Assembly (NCBI GenBank): GCA_036924285.1
Contig: JAYKYS010000015.1
Span: 10,602,001 to 10,666,000, forward strand
Direction of reading: 5' to 3'
Origin: Asterella californica
Lineage: Eukaryota; Streptophyta; Marchantiopsida; Marchantiales; Aytoniaceae
DNA length: 64,000 nucleotides
Shown here in pieces: positions 44,290 through 54,559 of this stretch. The notes under the pieces were generated by a model that saw nothing but the letters and a program-made list of their open reading frames with translations, made no database searches and was not told the origin of the DNA. Position numbers and translations under genes: made by a program. The number at the start of each line of letters is the position of its first letter. Position 1 is the first letter of the stretch.

Positions 44290-47110
44290 TTCGTTAGCTA
44301 CTTGACTCTCAGGAACCGAAGTTGAACTTTTGGATCAGAAGAAATGGCAGCTTCACTCTACGACGTCAAGTGTATATCCTCTCTCGTTGCCATCTCTTCA
44401 AAGTAATCTACATCTTGAAGCATATCTGTGTCTTTTTTAGAAGGTGCGGACACATCAAAACTATGTGCACCACCTTTTTGAGTTCCGCTTCTAGTTATAT
44501 AATATCTTCATGTTGAGCGAGAAAGGATGTATATGAATTGTCATCGATCAATCTTCACTGCAATAGAATGTCTATTAGCATGTAATGTCACACAAATGTC
44601 GTACCAGAACTTGAACAAAGATCCATGATCCTATCACCTTCTTTTGAAATATAATTGATCAGTTTATTGATCATAGCTTGGGACTTCTGGTAAACATTTA
44701 CAGGTTTACAATCAAGCAATAAGATCTTGTAACTGCAAGCTGGAGCTACAATTCTAGTCTCAAGATAACCAACACCTGAACCAAAATGTTCCATAGATAT
44801 TTTATCATCTTTGGACCAAAATCCTGCTGTCCAGTACTCGTGGTTCATTGTTATTGTAGGTCCACCTGCATTCTTGCAGTTTGTCTTCATCCAAACACTA
44901 GGAGAAACTCTACATCCACAATCGAGAGCTTGTTCAATATCTACTGCTTGTTGAAGACTATGGAAGACAACCATTGTCTAGTACTTCGATGTCGAGCGTT
45001 GAACGAAGTTCATCAACATCTCGGTCATATCCTTCTTAGAGAAAGTCTTTGAATCATCATGTGAACAATTCTTGAGTTGAAACTCAAAAAGAATATCTGT
45101 GATCGCCAGCGTGAATATCTGCTTCTCAAAAGAAGTGGACACATTTCTCACCTCCGCAAGATAGACTTCTCAGTTGTAAGCTTCTTTTGCACCTTCTCTA
45201 TACCAACTACAAAAATATTCGGATGCATCAGAACCGCATGACCTTTTTCTTTTACCTCTTGGTACACTCGAGCACGCATAATATAATATAAAAATTTTGA
45301 CGGTAAAATCTTCAACAAAATCTTCATATTCAAAGGACGTTTCTTCTGTCTTTCATCAACCGGTTCTTTAACACTAAATAGTCATTTCTTATTGATGAGA
45401 ATAGTTCTTCTGCAAAATGAGAAAAATGTATTAATGAAAAAGATAACCAAGAGGAAAATATCAAAGCAAGTCATGAACTTCATGGGCTGTCATTGTGACT
45501 GCGAATAAGAAGAAATCTAAAATAAAAAAGAATTTCCTTACCAATAACTTCTCAAAGGTCGTAAAGAAAGAATAGAATCGTTCTTCTTGAGTGTAGGGAC
45601 CTATTTTCACTTGCGTTTTGGTCCAGTCTTTAATACCAATCATTTGCACCATGATCATTTGGACGTAGTCCATGACACGATATCTCTCGCACTCCTTCTA
45701 CATTTCATCCATTGAAAGTTATCTTTGATCAACACGAAGAAGGACAGAGTGTTTATGATCATCCGTCACACTCTACACTGCTCGTCATCAGATGTCTTTC
45801 ATCTCATCATCATCACGCTTCTTCGTCTTATCATATTTGATGAGTCGATTTTGTCCTTTGATCTCATGTCGCTCTCATTTCCGGAATATACGTTCTTGGA
45901 CTTCTCCGAGAGGTCCCACTCTGAAGGCCACTTGGAAAGTACCCTCCAAAGTCAACATGTTCTTTTGGAGTTCTTCTTCAGTTTGAATGTTAACTATCTC
46001 CAACGTCAATAATTTCCTCAAGGCATTTGTACTTTCACCAATCCTCTTACCCTCCGTGAATTGCTGATGAAAGTATTCCACTTTCTAGTAGAAAGTGTAC
46101 TTACGTCGCATATCGGCATCCATATTATTGTTGTGCATAAACAACGCTGCTTCACTCTTGGTAAGACTGGCATAGAAAATGCAGTTACACCCACGAAGTT
46201 GTTGATAACAACTTGGATATTGTGCCAAGCTCAGTTCTCGCAAGTGCACTATGATTATCCCAAGGACGAAGAAACATCACCTATGAGAAAGAGGTGAAAC
46301 CCAACAAACCTTCATCGGACAGTCGCGAGGATCAACAACAATCAAGAAGTTGTTGTAGTGAGCATATGTGTTCCACTGCATTGCCTTCTTCAACCTCTCG
46401 ACCCTTACAATCAAATATGATACGATCCGCACTTCTCGCTGTTGGCTTTTGTGGACGACTTCATGAACTGGTCGATACAGATCTGTATTACTTCGTCCGT
46501 TAAACAACGTTTGATTGTCTTTTCTTACATCGTCCTTCAAGTCCTAGGTGAATGCGGTCTCTTGTAAGAAAGTCAAAGTCCGGAGGAGAGCATCTAACTC
46601 AACACGAACAGGTAGGAATCTGAATGAATAAGACCGTCCTCTTCAACAAGGCTGATGCGCAGAACACTAGCTAAAGATAAATATCTTCGACGAGATTGAG
46701 AAACTTCATCCGACGAGATATTATTAGCACCCTAATCGTGTGATACGAAATGACTTTGGTCTCGACTCGAAAGTTGAGGTGGCTATGACTGGGATGACTG
46801 ATCCTGACCTTCATGACGCTAGCTGTCATCCTCAGTCAATGACTCTAGACGAGCAATCTTGAACGCTCGAGCCTCCTCAGCATCCTCAGCCTCATCGATT
46901 GATGTCAACCTGCTTTGGCTTTTGGCTTGGACTTCTTTGGGGTACTTCACTCAGCTAAGGTTACTTTTGGGTGAGGAAGATACGCTCCATCATTATCCGC
47001 ATGAACAATAATCAGACTTGTCAAGATAAACTTCTTGATCGCATCTCATTCCAAAATCTTGTACTTAGAGCTAGCCTCCACGAAGTCTTTGAATGCTTGT
47101 GGCATCTACA
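44290..47110 (-). pseudogene. Decayed gene ending in an N6/N4-type DNA methyltransferase-like domain
   Basis: Reading from 47,110 down, protein-like stretches occur in shifting frames with many stops. There is an N-terminal piece starting MPQAFKDFVEA (47,107), an acidic/serine-rich linker (46.9-46.6 kb), a block with KKAMQWNTYAHYNNFLIVV (46,540-46,277), a block with STNALRKLLTLEIVNIQTEE (46,081-45,875), and a longer C-terminal frame (44,974-44,588). The C-terminal frame ends KLINYISKEGDRIMDLCSSS followed by GTT, which matches the AdoMet-binding motif I (D-x-F-x-G-S-G-T) of PF01555-type N4/N6 methylases. Next on the strand is NRHSIAVKID, the usual post-motif acidic strand. Upstream near 45,090 DILFEF stands where the catalytic (D/S/N)PP(Y/W) motif is expected, so the active site looks lost. 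The order (catalytic motif before motif I) fits the beta-type methylases. It starts about 140 bp from an oppositely oriented gypsy RT. I infer a transposon-borne or expanded family member, inactive here. Confidence 0.6.
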
Positions 47111-47251
47111 CGAAGAAAACATGACGGCAAGATAAGAAAAGAGATTAAGACGACAAGGAACGACACCCATAGCAATCATGACGATAACCCGTAATCATGA
47201 CAGACGGTCCATGAACTTCATGGGCTGCCTGCCAGCCGAGTAAGACATCCC

Positions 47252-48248
47252 ATGAACTTCATGAACTGCAGAGCGATCTACTCCATAAAAGATCTCTACT
47301 CTAGATATGATCAATTTCAGCTTGTCGAAGAGAGCAGAGACGTCATCACTATGAGGACTCCGTTGAGATTGGTAAGAATGTGCACATTGTCACATGAGGC
47401 TACAAACTCAGTGACGCACATGATGAATGGAATGTATAAAATCTTATAAGATTTTATTCTAGACAAGACAATGTCCTTCTTGGATGACATTCCAATTAAG
47501 GGTTGTCCAGAGGAGGAGAAGAATGAAGTGACAGATTAGAGGAGGTGTCGTAAGTTTGTTATTGATCACATTATAGATGTTGATAATATATTATTACGAC
47601 TTGAAGAAGTCCACTTGACGTTGTCAAGAGCTAAGTCCTCATTTGGAGTACGAGAGGTTGTGATTGTGAGACATTTGTGTGGATGGTTTGGTCGTAGATC
47701 TGATCCAAGTAAGGTATATGCCATCAAATGGATGAAGGATACATGTAGTTCCCAAACAAAAGTACGGAGGTTCTTAGGAGCTTGTGTGTTCTATCATGTT
47801 TTGGATTCCTCACTTCGCACATGTTGCTAATTCTTTTTACAGCTTGCTTCGAAAAGGTAAGAAGTTTAAGTGAGACGAGAAGCACTCAGTGACAGTTTGA
47901 AGGCTAAACTATTGTATTCCTCGCTTGTACTTCGTAGGATCAGCTATGAGGGTGATAAACCTATAGTTCTGACGGTTGATATAGTCTTATAGTCATTGAA
48001 TGGGCTGTGGGGCAAGATGATGAAGAAAGGAATAGATTTGCTGTGCGGTTCGGCACAAAGGTGTTAGAGTGAGCGGCAGAGGAAGTATCCACAAGTGAAG
48101 AGAGAACTATAGGGAGTGATTACTGCTATGAAGGTTGAGAAGGATTACCATGAAGGGTCATCGATGATAGTGGAGACTGGTTGTTTATCATTATGAATGA
48201 TTACAAACTGTAACACTCTTGATATTGCCATGCTAAGGTAGATAACGT
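47252..48248 (+). pseudogene. pol: Ty3/gypsy pol, part 1: reverse transcriptase and RNase H (5'-truncated)
   Basis: The truncated start lies within RT. DLYSRYDQFQL corresponds to the S-x-x-D-L-x-S-G-Y-x-Q block, TNSVTHMMNGMYKIL follows, then FLDDI (47,475-47,490) is the catalytic F/YxDD box. KFVIDHIIDVDNILLRLEEV, KSSFGVREVVIVRHLCG and VRRFLGACVFYH complete the RT thumb/connection. Then come HFAHVANSFYSLLRKGKKF and ERQRKYPQVKRE (RNase H). Several stops and frame changes make it a pseudogene. The frame is cut at 48,248 after CNTLDIAMLR by the inserted solo LTR and resumes at 50,141. The upstream protease and gag are missing. Confidence 0.9.
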
Positions 48249-50140
48249 TGTCGTGTGGTGGACCGGCTCCTATCTGAAATTCAGACTTCGATGCTTGTCG
48301 CTCCAAAGACACTCATGAGAAAGACAAGCTAGGCCCTAGCTTACAGGCTTTTGCCATCATTTCATATCTCCATTTTCATCGCATAGATGAAAGATGCAGA
48401 AAACAAGCTAGGCCTCAGTTTACAGACTTTTGGCACAACTTTGGATCTTCGCTTTCATCGCATCAGTGGATAGAGCTCTTTGTCAGCACTCCGTAGGCAC
48501 TTCGTCTACTTCGTTTGGACACCTAGTGGAGGATTTACAAGACTCAAAAGATGGAGAAAACAAGCTAGGCCCCAGCTTACGGGCTTTTGGTACAATTTTG
48601 GATCTCCACTTTCATCGCATCAATGGGTAGAGCTCGTTGTCAACTTTTCATAGGCATCTTGTTTACTTCGTTTGGACATCTAGTGAAGAAGTTACGCGAT
48701 TCGAAAGAAGGAAAAATCAAGCTAGGCCCTAGTTTACTTGCTGACTAGGTATTTGAGGCTTCAGGTGTTATATCAAAGACGCAAGGGGCCTGCTTCATTA
48801 TGATTGAAGAAACCTTGTACGTACAGAGACTGACGCAAGGGGGCTGCTAAAGGGGTTAGCTTGCACTTACGACCTGTTAGCGGACGGTTCGGGAGATTTG
48901 GAGGTCTAATGTAAACGCGCAAGGCGTCGTTGGGTTCAGATCTGTGCAGGCTACGCGTGGGTTCAAACGGTTCATGAAGAGACGGATTGGGGGTTGTGTT
49001 ATGAGAGAAATTGAGATGCATGAAGCAGATTTGGGGTTTTCAGTTATCTGTGAAGGAGAGTTGGACCGTTCGAGCCGTTCCGGAGTCCAAACTTGCTGTC
49101 CTTGGATCCATCGGGATCAGAACAACGAGTTCTTCAGGAAATTGAAGACGATACGAAGTTTCATCGAGCGGTTTGGGAGTTTTGAGTGAAATTGGCTCGC
49201 ACGGAAGCGCTTACATCAGATTTTTGTTCGCCTACGACTTGAGATTGGGTTGTTCTTCGCGATCGGTGAGCCAAGCTCTTCGTTCTTGGTGCCTACGAGA
49301 TCAGGGAGTCTTCATGTACGCATAGGAGAAGATTGTACGTGAATTGGATTGTTGGTTTGGGTGTGGTGAGCAAGTTTGAGCCGCAGGGAGCTGATTTACG
49401 TCAGTTTTTTGCAACCTGCGACCAAATTTCTTGCGTAGTTTTGCAAGGGGAACTCCAAACGGCTTGTTTGGAGTCTTGTTGGGTTCAGTTTAGACAACCC
49501 GTTTGTGCGGTGTGTGCGGTTTTAAGCCGCATGGAGGAATTTTTGAAGGTTCGGTCACCTGCGACCAAAAATCGGCGATATCTCGACTGTTGGGAGTCGG
49601 ATCTGAAGGTTTCTTGGGTTAACGGAGTCAGCGGAGGAGACCCTATCGACATCTGAAGTCCGTTCAGCGAAAGGAGGAAGTCCACAGATAGACCTTTTTC
49701 AGTTTCTTCGCTACGGGTTTTGCTCTTTTGAGTTCGTTAGAGTTCTGGTTGGCTATATACAGCTTGTGATAACTAGCTTTAGCTAAGAACTTGTACATGG
49801 ATGTGGTTTGGACTTGGGTTTGGATCGCGTGATACTGCTGTGGCTCTGCTTGTTAGCAAAAGGAAGTTTCTCTTGCTTTGAGCTACGCTTCGGTGTTTTT
49901 GGGTCAAGGTTGTTTTTAAAGGCTTTGAAGCAGGTTACAGACCGCTCTGGTCTATTTTTCAGTTCTGTGCTCTTAGGAGAAAGAACCGGCAGTGTACATA
50001 CATTTGGAGTTGGTATATATCGCATCGTTCATTTTCGTGGTTGTTTTTTTCTGTCTTGTCTCTGTTTTAGCACACAACATCTCCACAGTCAGGAACCTCG
50101 CGTTTTCCTGGACATACTTCACGCAATATCCGACACGACA
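48249..50140 (+). mobile_element. Solo LTR (1.9 kb) inserted in the gypsy pol
   Basis: Starts TGTCGTGTGG and ends ACACGACA, an 8-bp perfect terminal inversion with canonical TG...CA ends. The target ACGT (or AACGT, since one A is shared) is duplicated at 48,244-48,248 and 50,140-50,144, and removing the insert restores continuous pol reading. The last ~60 bp align with the 3' LTR of the host element (CTCCACAGT, TTCCTGGAC, ACTTCACGC), so it belongs to a related gypsy family. It contains a 4-unit tandem region (48,324-48,740), a GC-richer central part and a TATA-like CTATATACAG near 49,752. Open frames inside (for example 49,333-49,656 and 49,808-50,218) are chance or read-through into pol. Confidence 0.9.
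48324..48740 (+). repeat. Tandem repeats within the solo LTR
   Basis: CAAGCTAGGCCCTAGCTTAC-like units start at about 48,324, 48,402, 48,560 and 48,717. The 158-bp periods share GGATCTCCACTTTCATCGCA, TAGAGCTC-TTGTCA and CTTCGTTTGGACA-CTAGTG. The first interval is a shortened 78 bp. Likely U3 enhancer-type repeats. Confidence 0.9.
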
Positions 50141-51727
50141 ACGTACATCAAGTCATTGAATCCTGAATTCAAGCACATAGTAAGCAAGGATTACTCAATA
50201 ACAGATATGTTGTCTTGAACATGGTATGAGAGAGAGGAAGATATGATCGAGGATAGCAAAGATGTTGGCACTACCGTCTTTTCTAAGACACAAAAGAGAG
50301 AAGTAGTGTATCCAAAATCATTCGAAGAGGAGTTGTATGAGAGTGAATGGATATATATTAAACATTATCTTAGTACGTTGCTGAAATACCATGAATGGAG
50401 TGATACGGATGTCAAACAGATTAGACAAAAGACCTACAACTACCTACTACAAGATGGTTATCTGTAGAAGCGATCTAAGCGAGATGTTGATCTACCGCAA
50501 AGAATTATGTGCAATAAAGAGATGCAAATGCAACTTATCCAAGAGTTCCATGACAACTTATGGTTGGACATCGAGGTATTTATGCAACATTTACAAAGCT
50601 CATGGAGAGCTATTGGTAACGTAACATGTATAGAGATGTTATGAGGTTTGTTGAGTCGTGCAAAACTTGTCAAATGTACTCAGAGATCAAGCATCGAGAC
50701 GATTTTCACCCTACGTATCGGCTTGCGATCTATTACAAATGGATAATTGATCTGGTTATCATGCCAATCGAGATATTACAAATGCAGTATTTGATTATTG
50801 CACGAGAGATCTGTCCAATCAAGTGGATGGACAGACTTTACGTACAAAGTCCAGTGAAGGAGTCTACAGATTCTTGCTGTGAGGACATGATTTTTAAGTT
50901 TGGGTGTGTTGGGAAGACTATAACATCATGGAGAATTGAATACTCTTGAAGCTAAACGGTTCTTTGAGAGATGTGGGATCAAACTAGCTCTTACTATGGC
51001 TTATAATCCAGAAGGGAGTGCTAAGAGTGAGCGAGTTCATCCTCCTATTGTGAAAGTCATTGTGAAAGCTTGTAGAAGAAGGGTGAAGGAGTGGTCGAGG
51101 TTCTTACCGTCTGGGCTGATCGCTGCATGCATACTTCAGTGATCGGGTACATGCCAATGGAGCTAATATAAGGGTAAAAATCTATCATATCTATCGAAGA
51201 GCAAATACCTACTTGGAGTGTTCGATCTTAAGAGGATGGTATGTCTACAAAAGATCTTCTTGCTGCCCGAATTTGTCAACTAGAGAGAAGACATGAAGAT
51301 GTAGAGATTGTAGTAGAGAAGTTGAAAGAGACACGTTTGAGAAACAAAGACAGATCTGATAAGCGTCCTTAATCTCTTTCGTTCTTAACCAAAGGAGATT
51401 AAGGAATGGGACTGGATGTTGGTGTATGATGATAGCTTAGACAACCAACACAATGTGCTTAGAAAATTCTCTAAGCGGTGGTTTGAGCCATATGTGGTTC
51501 TTGTTGTACATTACAACGCTACATATCCGCTTCGAGAGCTTGATGAGGCAAAGCTCAAAGTTCCCATTGCAAGGAAGCGTGTGAAACTTTTCAAGAAGCG
51601 AGATGAAGAGATAAGCATGGATAAAGTCAGAGTGGAGTTTCATCTCTTGAATGACGACGAAGAAGACTTGGTTCTTGAAGATGTTGATAACAATGACATC
51701 ATTCAGGAGGACGAAGAAGTTATGTGA
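50141..51727 (+). pseudogene. pol: Ty3/gypsy pol, part 2: RNase H end and integrase
   Basis: Continues the interrupted frame: TYIKSLNPEFKHIV, then a linker, QLIQEFHDNLW (first zinc His region), ESCKTCQMYS (C-x2-C), KWIIDLVIMP (first catalytic Asp region), LTMAYNPEGSAKSERVHPPI (block with the last acidic residue), and near the end RKFSKRWFEPYVV and VPIARKRVKLFKKRDEE, the GPY/F-like C-terminal module. The second zinc His and the second catalytic Asp region are damaged by frameshifts. No chromodomain seen. The final frame (51,416-51,727) is intact and acidic at its end, and stops about 50 bp before the 3' LTR. Confidence 0.9.
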
Positions 51728-51761
51728 TGTCGTCCACAACTTGTAAGTGTTTGTAATGCAA

Positions 51762-51777
51762 GTTTAGAGGGGGTGAA
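51762..51777 (+). promoter_or_regulatory. Polypurine tract of the gypsy element
   Basis: TTTAGAGGGGGTGAA lies immediately before the TG that opens the 3' LTR, as expected for plus-strand priming. Confidence 0.85.
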
Positions 51778-54085
51778 TGTCGTGTTGTGCCATGACTCAC
51801 ATGTGAATTTAGCATAGAACTTGTATTGTGTTGTTTCTTGTGTTTCACGAACTTTTTTCATGTAACTCGCTTGACAACATATAGGTGTCACATCCATGAT
51901 AATATGAGATGTTAGATCGCAGGATAATCAGAAGTTCCATCTCAATGATCCGTGGACATGTGCGTGAGTGGCTCTTGTTGTCAAATTTGGGTATAAGATA
52001 GAAGGTATAAAGTTCGTGAGATAATTTTCTTTGCGTGGTGTTTTCGTGAGTGTTTCTTAGTGTCTTACATGAAGAGTGAGGAGCTACGAGAGTTGTACTC
52101 ATGGAAGGAGGATTGATTTGAGTTTCAGATCTTTCATTTTTGAACCTGTTTCATATCAAGCTTCATTACATCCATCGTGATCACTTTCGACAGTGGTTCG
52201 TTGCCTACTTTGATGATAAGTTCATGAGGAGGATGATGGACTTGTCTACTCCGGTGATCTTGTCGATCGTCACATACGGAGAGAATTGGTACTTGATTGT
52301 GTACATCTTATCTTGACAGATGAATGGACTTGAACTTTCCAGTCAACATCTCTTTCGACGTCTAGGTTGATATCAGATGTTGGTGTCCACGGAAAATCAG
52401 TCATCGTGTATAGATCACGAGGAACTTTGATGAGGAATACTATAATCAAGTGATAGTTTTCTCATTCTTTTTTGTCGTATCTTTCATTGTAGATCGATTC
52501 AAGGTCATCATCTTAACTTTGTTGTATTGATTCTTGAATTCTAGTGTCATCATTATCTCTATCGCTCGGCGAGGATGATTATTCTATGTTAAGATTAAGG
52601 TCCGAAGTATTTTGGTTCAAGCTTTGAAGGAGTAAGGGTGTTTTAGGATTACAACCCGAACTAAAGTGCCAAGTAGGAGATAAAGTGATCTGCAATTTCT
52701 TTTCTCATTGGTCATTTTCGACCATCAAATTCATCCAAGTTCTAAGGACGGTTTTGGAATTTTAGAGGTCTTCTCCAAGGTTATCACGGAGTGTGAGGTC
52801 TCGTTGGAAAGCCCTCGAGATGGACTACAATCTAGAGTGGAAAATCGATTGATTTGGAGCTCTGATAATTCAAAGTCAAGGGGATTGAATCAATATCCCG
52901 AGTCATGTTTTGGAGTTTTTCTAGAGTACGAGGGATGATCTTTCAGTATTGTCAAAGAATTGGATAGTTGACGTCATGCTGGTTGCACTGATGTAGAATA
53001 GTCTTACATTTGGGTTAGATTTGACCTTGAAATGATAGATTGAAGTTGGTTGTGACAGTTGAGAGATAGAAGTAAAATCGTTGTGATTCAAGAATTGAGT
53101 TGTTCCATGAGCATGAGATCGAATCTTTGAGTGAAAATTTTCAGGATTGGAGTGTGTCACATCAGCTTACTACATGTAAAATTTCAGCTCATTTGTTTCA
53201 GAGAAAGTGTTGGGGTCGTAGATCTTAACCACCGAGATATGTAAAGCTCCTAAGTTAGCAGAGATAAAAAGCTTGATCCATTTCAGGCAATTGGTTTGAG
53301 GTCTGAAACTGAAATTTCAAAGAGTAGGAGTGAATGGTTGGAGGGAATTTTCGCAAAGTTTGAGCTCTGTTGGAAGTTCGAGTTGGGAGCACGAGGTTGT
53401 TAAAGTTTAGATTACAGCGTGACAGGTTTTGGAATAGAAGAGTGATTTCTCCTACTTGGTTGGCTTGAACAAATGACTTGGGGTTTGGAGGTGAAACTTC
53501 CTGGAGGTGTTGCAAGTGAGATGAAGGAGCTATGTTGTGAATTTGGCACTGAAATCACACTCAGATAAGGTGTCACACTATGTCGAGGTTACTAATTAAA
53601 AATCTCTAACAACGAGATACCGTTATCTCCGGCACCACGTCTTGAGCTCACTGGTTGCTTGTTGCGTGCATGCCTTATCTTGTTGGAAAGCTTTTACAAT
53701 AGGCTATCCATTGCTTTAAGGCTCATCCTCATATCAGCAAACGGTAGGAAGTCAAAAATTGAGTGTTTATGTAGTTTGTCAAAGAAAAACAATGAAAAGT
53801 ACACGTTTGAAAGTGCTTTTGTGATCTAAGCATATGTTTATCATGTATGAATCCTTCTTGTACTTAGAAGAAGATTGAATGCCCAAATGTGTGATGTGGT
53901 GCACGTGTGTTACACTTGAGGTCAGATTAGATCAGTAGAAACCAAGACAAAGCTTGCTCGATTAGATACTGATGGCATAAGCATTTCATCGAATAGGTCC
54001 TCGGTTTTGCTGTATCTCTCTACAGTAAATACCTTGTGTATTCCTAGACTAAACTTCACACTCTATGACAACGCCGTATACGACA
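51778..54085 (+). mobile_element. 3' LTR of the gypsy element (LTR1)
   Basis: Starts TGTCGTGTTGTG directly after the polypurine tract and ends ...TATACGACA, matching the end type of the solo LTR. It aligns with LTR2 at 57,716 from its first base: GAATTTAGC-TAGAACTTGTAT, CTCAATGATCCGTGGACAT, GTTTCTTAGTGTCTTAC, GATGGACTTGTCTACTCCGG. A TATA-like GTATAAGATAGAAGGTATAA sits near 51,990. About 52,950-53,885 is absent from LTR2, so one of them gained or lost ~0.9 kb. No PBS-like sequence follows at 54,086. Confidence 0.87.
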
Positions 54086-54559
54086 CAGTTAGATTAGGAG
54101 TCATAATAGAAGTTGTTTTGGTATTTTGCCCTGGAGGTCTAAAACCGGTATTCGTAATTAGTTAAATACAAGATTTTGGCATGAGAATAGGGTAGAACCG
54201 GCCGTTAAAAGAAATTTGATCGGTAACTCGTAAAATATAAAATGAATAATGAATTACTCAACCTCTCCTTATATAGTTTTCTTTAAAGACGATTGCGATC
54301 AATGTCAAAAATAGATAAATGCGTGAGATTTCGTGATTTTTTAGATTGATTTCATCTTAACCGTTTGTGAGAGAAAAGTTATAGAAGGAATCTAATCAAA
54401 TATTTGAATCGTTCTTACCTCCACTATAAAAAAAAGACAACAGTGGTCATTTTTCTCTCACACTTTCATGATTATAGAGGTTAAATGTCCACATCTTTGA
54501 ATTTTGTATTTTCTAAATTTATCTAATTTTCTAATTTCAGGTGATAAAGGAAGTCCAAA
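54086..54559. other. Spacer between LTR1 and the DUF7869-like pseudogene
   Basis: AT-rich, no open frame, and no primer-binding-site motif next to the LTR. Confidence 0.4.

Noticed and set aside
44290..47110. Giant-virus insertion as source of the methylase-like gene
   Set aside because: No other viral-type genes are present, and the neighbours are retroelements; a repetitive plant element is simpler.
49333..50218. Protein-coding genes inside the solo LTR
   Set aside because: Frames lie wholly within a delimited LTR or read from it into pol; no domain seen.
54086..54140. Primer-binding site after LTR1
   Set aside because: No stretch complementary to a tRNA 3' end, such as TGGTATCAGAGC, was found.
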